From Escarpia spicata (taxonomy: Eukaryota > Annelida > Polychaeta > Sabellida > Siboglinidae), in assembly GCA_963995525.1 (NCBI GenBank), contig OZ023209.1, forward strand, positions 10,274,152 through 10,338,151: a DNA stretch of 64,000 nt, given 5' to 3'. The translations under genes were made by a program, and so were the position numbers. Of the stretch, positions 58,701 through 64,000 are shown one piece after another. Under the pieces are notes generated by a model that was given only the letters and a program-made list of their open reading frames with translations, did no database searches and was not told the DNA's origin. How positions within the stretch are numbered: the first letter of the stretch is position 1; every line of letters begins with the position of its first letter.

Positions 58701-61700
58701 CATATACAGTGATGCTATGAAGGCACAGGTCAGCCAAACAACTGTGAGAGATGAAAGAGAAGTACGCCATATACAGTGATGCTATGAAGGCCCAGGTCAG
58801 CCAAACAACTGTGAGAGATGACAGAGAAGGGTGCCATATACAGTGATGCTACGAGTGCCTAGGTCAGCCAAACAACTGTGAGAGATGACAGAGAAGGACG
58901 CCATATACAGTGATGCTATGAAGGCCCAGGTCAGCGAAACAACTGTGAGAGATGACAGAGAAGGATGCCATATACAGTGTTGCTACGAGTCCTTAGGTCA
59001 GCCAAACAGCTGTGAGAGATGACAGAGAAGGATGCCATATACAGTGATGCTACGAGTGCCTAGGTCAGCCAAACAACTGTGAGAGATGACAGAGAAGGAC
59101 GCCATATACAGTGATGCTACGAGTCCCTAGGTCAGCCAAACAACTGTGAGAGATGACAGAGGAGGATGCCATATACACTGATGCTACGAAGGCCCAGGTC
59201 AGCCAAACAACTGTGAGAGATGACAGAGAAGGATGCCATATACAGTGATGCTACGAGTGCCAAGGTCAGCCAAACAACTGTGAGAGATGACAGAGAAGGA
59301 CGCCATATACAGTGATGCTACGAGTCCCTAAGTCAGCCAAACAACTGTGAGAGATGACAGAGAAGGATGCCATATACAGTGATGCTACGAGTGCCTAGGT
59401 CAGCCAAACAACTGTGATAGGTGACAGAGAAGGATGCCATATACAGTGATGCTACGAGTCCCTAGGTCAGCCAAACAACTGTGAGAGATGACAGAGAAGG
59501 ATGCCATATACAGTGATGCTACGAGTCCCTAGGTCAGCCAAACAACTGTGAGAGATGACAGAGAAGGATGCCATATACAGTGATGCTACGAGTGCCTAGT
59601 TCAGCCAAACAACTGTGAGAGATGACAGAGAAGGACGCCATATACAGTGTTGCTACGAGTCCCTAGGTCAGCCAAACAGCTGTGAGAGATGACAGAGAAG
59701 GATGCCATATACAGTGATGCTACGAGTGCCTAGGTCAGCCAAACAAATGTGAGAGATGACAGAGAAGGACGCCATATACAGTGATGCTACGAGTCCCTAG
59801 GTCAGCCAAACAACTGTGAGAGATGACAGAGGAGGATGCCATATTCATTGATGCTACGAAGGCCCAGGTCAGCCAAACAACTGTGAGAGATGACAAAGAA
59901 GGATGTCATATACAGTGATGCTACGAGTCCCTAGGTCAGCCAAACAACTGTGAGAGATGACAGAGAAGGATGCCATATACAGTGATGCTACGAGTGCCTA
60001 GGTCAGCCAAACAACTTTGAGAGATGACAGAGAAGGACGCCATATACAGTGATGCTACGAGTCCCTAGGTCAGCCAAACAACTGTGAGAGATGACAGAGA
60101 AGGATGCCATATACAGTGATGCTACGAGTGCCTAGATCAGCCAAACAAATGTGAGAGATGACAGAGAAGGATACCATATACAGTGATGCTACGAGTGCCT
60201 AGGTCAGCCAAACAACTGTGAGAGATGACAGAGGAGGAAGCCATATACAGTGATGCTACGAAGGCCCAGGTCAGCCAAACAACTGTGAAAGATGACAGAG
60301 AAGGATGCCATATACAGTGATGCTACGAGTCCCTAGGTCAGCCAAACAACTGTGAGAGATGACAGAGAAGGATGCCATATACAGTGTTGCTACGAGTCCC
60401 TAGGTCAGCCAAACAGCTGTGAGAGATGACAGAGAAGGATGCCATATACAGTGATGCTACGAGTCCCTCGGTCAGCCAAACAACTGTGAGAGATGACAGA
60501 GAAGGATGCGATATACAGTGATGCTACGAGTGCCTAGGTCAGCCAAACAAATGTGAGAGATGACAGAGAAGGATGCCATATACAGTGATGCTACGAGTGC
60601 CTAGGTCAGCCAAACAACTGTGAGAGATGACAGAGAAGGACGCCATATACAGTGATGCTACGAGTCCCTAGGTCAGCCAAACAACTGTGAGAGATGACAG
60701 AGGAGGATGCCATATACAGTGATGCTACGAAGGCCCAGGTCAGCCAAAGAACTGTGAGAGATGACAGAGAAGGATGCCATATACAGTGATGCAACGAGTC
60801 CCTAGGTCAGCTAAACAACTGTGAGAGATGAGAGAGAAGGACGCCATATACAGTGATGCTACGAGGGCCCAGGTCAGCCAAACAACTGTGAGAGATGACA
60901 GAGAAGGATGCCATATACAGTGATGCTACGAGTGCCTAGGTCAGCCAAACAAATGTGAGAGATGACAGAGAAGGATGCCATATACAGTGATGCTACGAGT
61001 GCCTAGGTCAGCCAAACAACTGTGAGAGATGACAGAGGAGGATGCCATATACAGTGATGCTACGAAGGCCCAGGTCAGCCAAACAACTGTGAAAGATGAC
61101 AGAGAAGGATGCCATATACAGTGATGCTACGAGTCCCTAGGTCAGCCAAACAACTGTGAGAGATGACAGAGAAGGATGCCATATACAGTGTTGCTACGAG
61201 TCCCTAGGTCAGCCAAACAGCTCTGAGAGATGACAGAGAAGGATGCCATATACAGTGATGCTACGAGTCCCTCGGTCAGCCAAACAACTGTGAGAGATGA
61301 CAGAGAAGGATGCCATATACAGTGATGCTACGAGTGCCTAGGTCAGCCAAACAACTGTGAGAGATGACAGAGAAGGACGCCATATACAGTGATGCTACGA
61401 GTCCCTAGGTCAGCCAAACAACTGTGAGAGATGACAGAGGAGGATGCCATATACAGTGATGCTACGAAGGCCCAGGTCAGCCAAAGAACTGTGAGAGATG
61501 ACAGAGAAGGATGCCATATACAGTGATGCTACGAGTCCCTAGGTCAGCCAAACAACGGTGAGAGATGACAGAGAAGGATGCCATATACAGTGATGCTACG
61601 AGAGCCAAGGTCAGCCAAACAACTGTGAGAGATGACAGAGAAGGACGCCATATACAGTGATGCTACGAGTCCCTAGGTCAGCCAAACAACTGTGAGAGAT

Positions 61701-64000
61701 AACAGAGAAGGATGCCATATACAGTGATGCTACGAGTGCCTAGGTCAGCCAAACAACTGTGATAGGTGACAGAGAAGGATGCCATATACAGTGATGCTAC
61801 GAGTCCCTAGGTCAGCTAAACACCTGTGAGAGATGACAGAGAAGGACGCCATATACAGTGATGCTACGAGGGCCCAGGTCAGCCAAACAACTGTGAGAGA
61901 TGACAGAGAAGGATGCCATATACAGTGATGCTACGAGTCCCTAGGTCAGCCAAACAAATGTGAGAGATGACAGAGAAGGACGCCATATACAGTGATGCTA
62001 CGAGTCCCTAGGTCAGCCAAACAACTGTGAGAGATGACAGAGGAGGATGCCATATTCATTGATGCTACGAAGGCCCAGGTCAGCCAAACAACTGTGAGAG
62101 ATGACAAAGAAGGATGTCATATACAGTGATGCTACGAGTCCCTAGGTCAGCCAAACAACTGTGAGAGATGACAGAGAAGGATGCCATATACAGTGATGCT
62201 ACGAGTGCCTAGGTCAGCCAAACAACTTTGAGAGATGACAGAGAAGGACGCCATATACATTGATGCTACGAGTCCCTAGGTCAGCCAAACAACTGTGAGA
62301 GATGACAGAGAAGGATGCCATATACAGTGATGCTACGAGTGCCTAGGTCAGCCAAACAAATGTGAGAGATGACAGAGAAGGATACCATATACAGTGATGC
62401 TACGAGTGCCTAGGTCAGCCAAACAACTGTGAGAGATGACAGAGGAGGAAGCCATATACAGTGATGCTACGAAGGCCCAGGTCAGCCAAACAACTGTGAA
62501 AGATGACAGAGAAGGATGCCATATACAGTGATGCTACGAGTCCCTAGGTCAGCCAAACAACTGTGAGAGATGACAGAGAAGGATGCCATATACAGTGTTG
62601 CTACGAGTCCCTAGGTCAGCCAAACAGCTGTGAGAGATGACAGAGAAGGATGCCATATACAGTGATGCTACGAGTCCCTCGGTCAGCCAAACAACTGTGA
62701 GAGATGACAGAGAAGGATGCGATATACAGTGATGCTACGAGTGCCTAGGTCAGCCAAACAAATGTGAGAGATGACAGAGAAGGATGCCATATACAGTGAT
62801 GCTACGAGTGCCTAGGTCAGCCAAACAACTGTGAGAGATGACAGAGAAGGACGCCATATACAGTGATGCTACGAGTCCCTAGGTCAGCCAAACAACTGTG
62901 AGAGATGACAGAGGAGGATGCCATATACAGTGATGCTACGAAGGCCCAGGTCAGCCAAAGAACTGTGAGAGATGACAGAGAAGGATGCCATATACAGTGA
63001 TGCTACGAGTCCCTAGGTCAGCTAAACAACTGTGAGAGATGAGAGAGAAGGACGCCATATACAGTGATGCTACGAGGGCCCAGGTCAGCCAAACAACTGT
63101 GAGAGATGACAGAGAAGGATGCCATATACAGTGATGCTACGAGTGCCTAGGTCAGCCAAACAAATGTGAGAGATGACAGAGAAGGATGCCATATACAGTG
63201 ATGCTACGAGTGCCTAGGTCAGCCAAACAACTGTGAGAGATGACAGAGGAGGATGCCATATACAGTGATGCTACGAAGGCCCAGGTCAGCCAAACAACTG
63301 TGAAAGATGACAGAGAAGGATGCCATATACAGTGATGCTACGAGTCCCTAGGTCAGCCAAACAACTGTGAGAGATGACAGAGAAGGATGCCATATACAGT
63401 GTTGCTACGAGTCCCTAGGTCAGCCAAACAGCTGTGAGAGATGACAGAGAAGGATGCCATATACAGTGATGCTACGAGTCCCTCGGTCAGCCAAACAACT
63501 GTGAGAGATGACAGAGAAGGATGCCATATACAGTGATGCTACGAGTGCCTAGGTCAGCCAAACAACTGTGAGAGATGACAGAGAAGGACGCCATATACAG
63601 TGACGCTACGAGTCCCTAGGTCAGCCAAACAACTGTGAGAGATGAGAGAGGAGGATGCCATATACAGTGATGCTACGAAGGCCCAGGTCAGCCAAAGAAC
63701 TGTGAGAGATGACAGAGAAGGATGCCATATACAGTGTTGCTACGAGTCCCTAGGTCAGCCAAACAGCTGTGAGAGATGACAGAGAAGGATGCCATATACA
63801 GTGATGCTACGAGTCCCTCGGTCAGCCAAACAACTGTGAGAGATGACAGAGAAGGATGCCATATACAGTGATGCTACGAGTGCCTAGGTCAGCCAAACAA
63901 CTGTGAGAGATGACAGAGAAGGACGCCATATACAGTGATGCTACGAGTCCCTAGGTCAGCCAAACAACTGTGAGAGATGACAGAGGAGGATGCCATATAC
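40708..64000 (+). repeat. 67-bp satellite DNA with higher-order block structure
   Basis: The monomer is GAGAGATGACAGAGAAGGAT, then GCCATATACAGTGATGCTAC, then GAGTCCCTAGGTCAGCCAAA and CAACTGT, 67 bp. About 347 copies reach the window end, so the array is open on the right. Variant classes (TCCCTAGG, TGCCTAGG, AGGCCCAGG, GTGTTGCTACG, and GAGATGACAG with 2 bp missing) recur in long ordered blocks. A rare GACATAGAAGG variant lies at 43493, 47174, 51458 and 56209, giving offsets of 3681, 4284 and 4751. An AGGTCTGCC variant recurs at an offset of 4284. Two other variants recur at 2211 (33 monomers). The open frames are accidental. Confidence 0.98.

Noticed and set aside
44849..60794. Minus-strand open frames of 62-79 residues starting MASFSVISHSCLADL or similar
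   Set aside because: They arise from the 67-bp satellite where 2-bp deletions alter the frame. They recur at the block offsets and have no coding features.

Overview
The window is animal nuclear DNA. It holds intron-rich coding sequence with GT-AG splice sites, AT-rich non-coding DNA, microsatellites, hAT-like and Mutator-like DNA transposons, LINE fragments, a tRNA-derived SINE and a very long satellite. A marine invertebrate, possibly a lophotrochozoan, fits the repeat style and the protein, but the species cannot be fixed from this sequence.

One protein-coding gene is clearly present: a plus-strand orthologue of KDM1B (LSD2, the flavin-dependent histone H3K4me1/me2 demethylase). I could follow it through 20 coding exons from the ATG at 14077 to the TGA at 38185. 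All exon phases are compatible and the product is 1203 residues. It has the LSD2 order of domains: a C4H2C2 zinc finger, a CW zinc finger, a linker, SWIRM, and an FAD-dependent amine oxidase with the catalytic lysine at residue 740. It is about 380 residues longer than vertebrate LSD2. Most of the excess is a 282-residue acidic Ser/Thr-rich insertion inside the oxidase domain.

Region 1-14060 has no recognisable host gene. It contains a LINE fragment split by a 4.6 kb Mutator-like element (899-5543), which itself contains a second element with perfect 16-bp inverted ends (2297-4969). Further on come hairpins, degenerate tandem repeats and a hAT-like GATTAC-rich element (12863-13675).

Region 14061-38185 is the KDM1B gene. 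Its introns carry several separate minisatellites: 36 bp in intron 6, about 25 bp and 31-32 bp in intron 7, 32 bp in intron 9 and 94 bp in intron 18. The 94-bp array is the most striking feature. It is 26 tandem copies of the start of exon 19 together with its 3' splice site, so the true acceptor is the last of 27 near-identical acceptors. The 36-bp array places about 15 GTAAGT donor-like sites just after exon 6. By the reading frames, use of a decoy acceptor, or of the first six decoy donors, would end translation early. Two copies of one hAT-like element lie in opposite orientation on either side of exon 8.

Region 38186-40707 is probable 3' UTR and flank. From about 40708 to the window end, and presumably beyond, there is a satellite of 67-bp monomers (about 347 copies) with higher-order block duplications at offsets of 3681, 4284, 4751 and 2211 bp.
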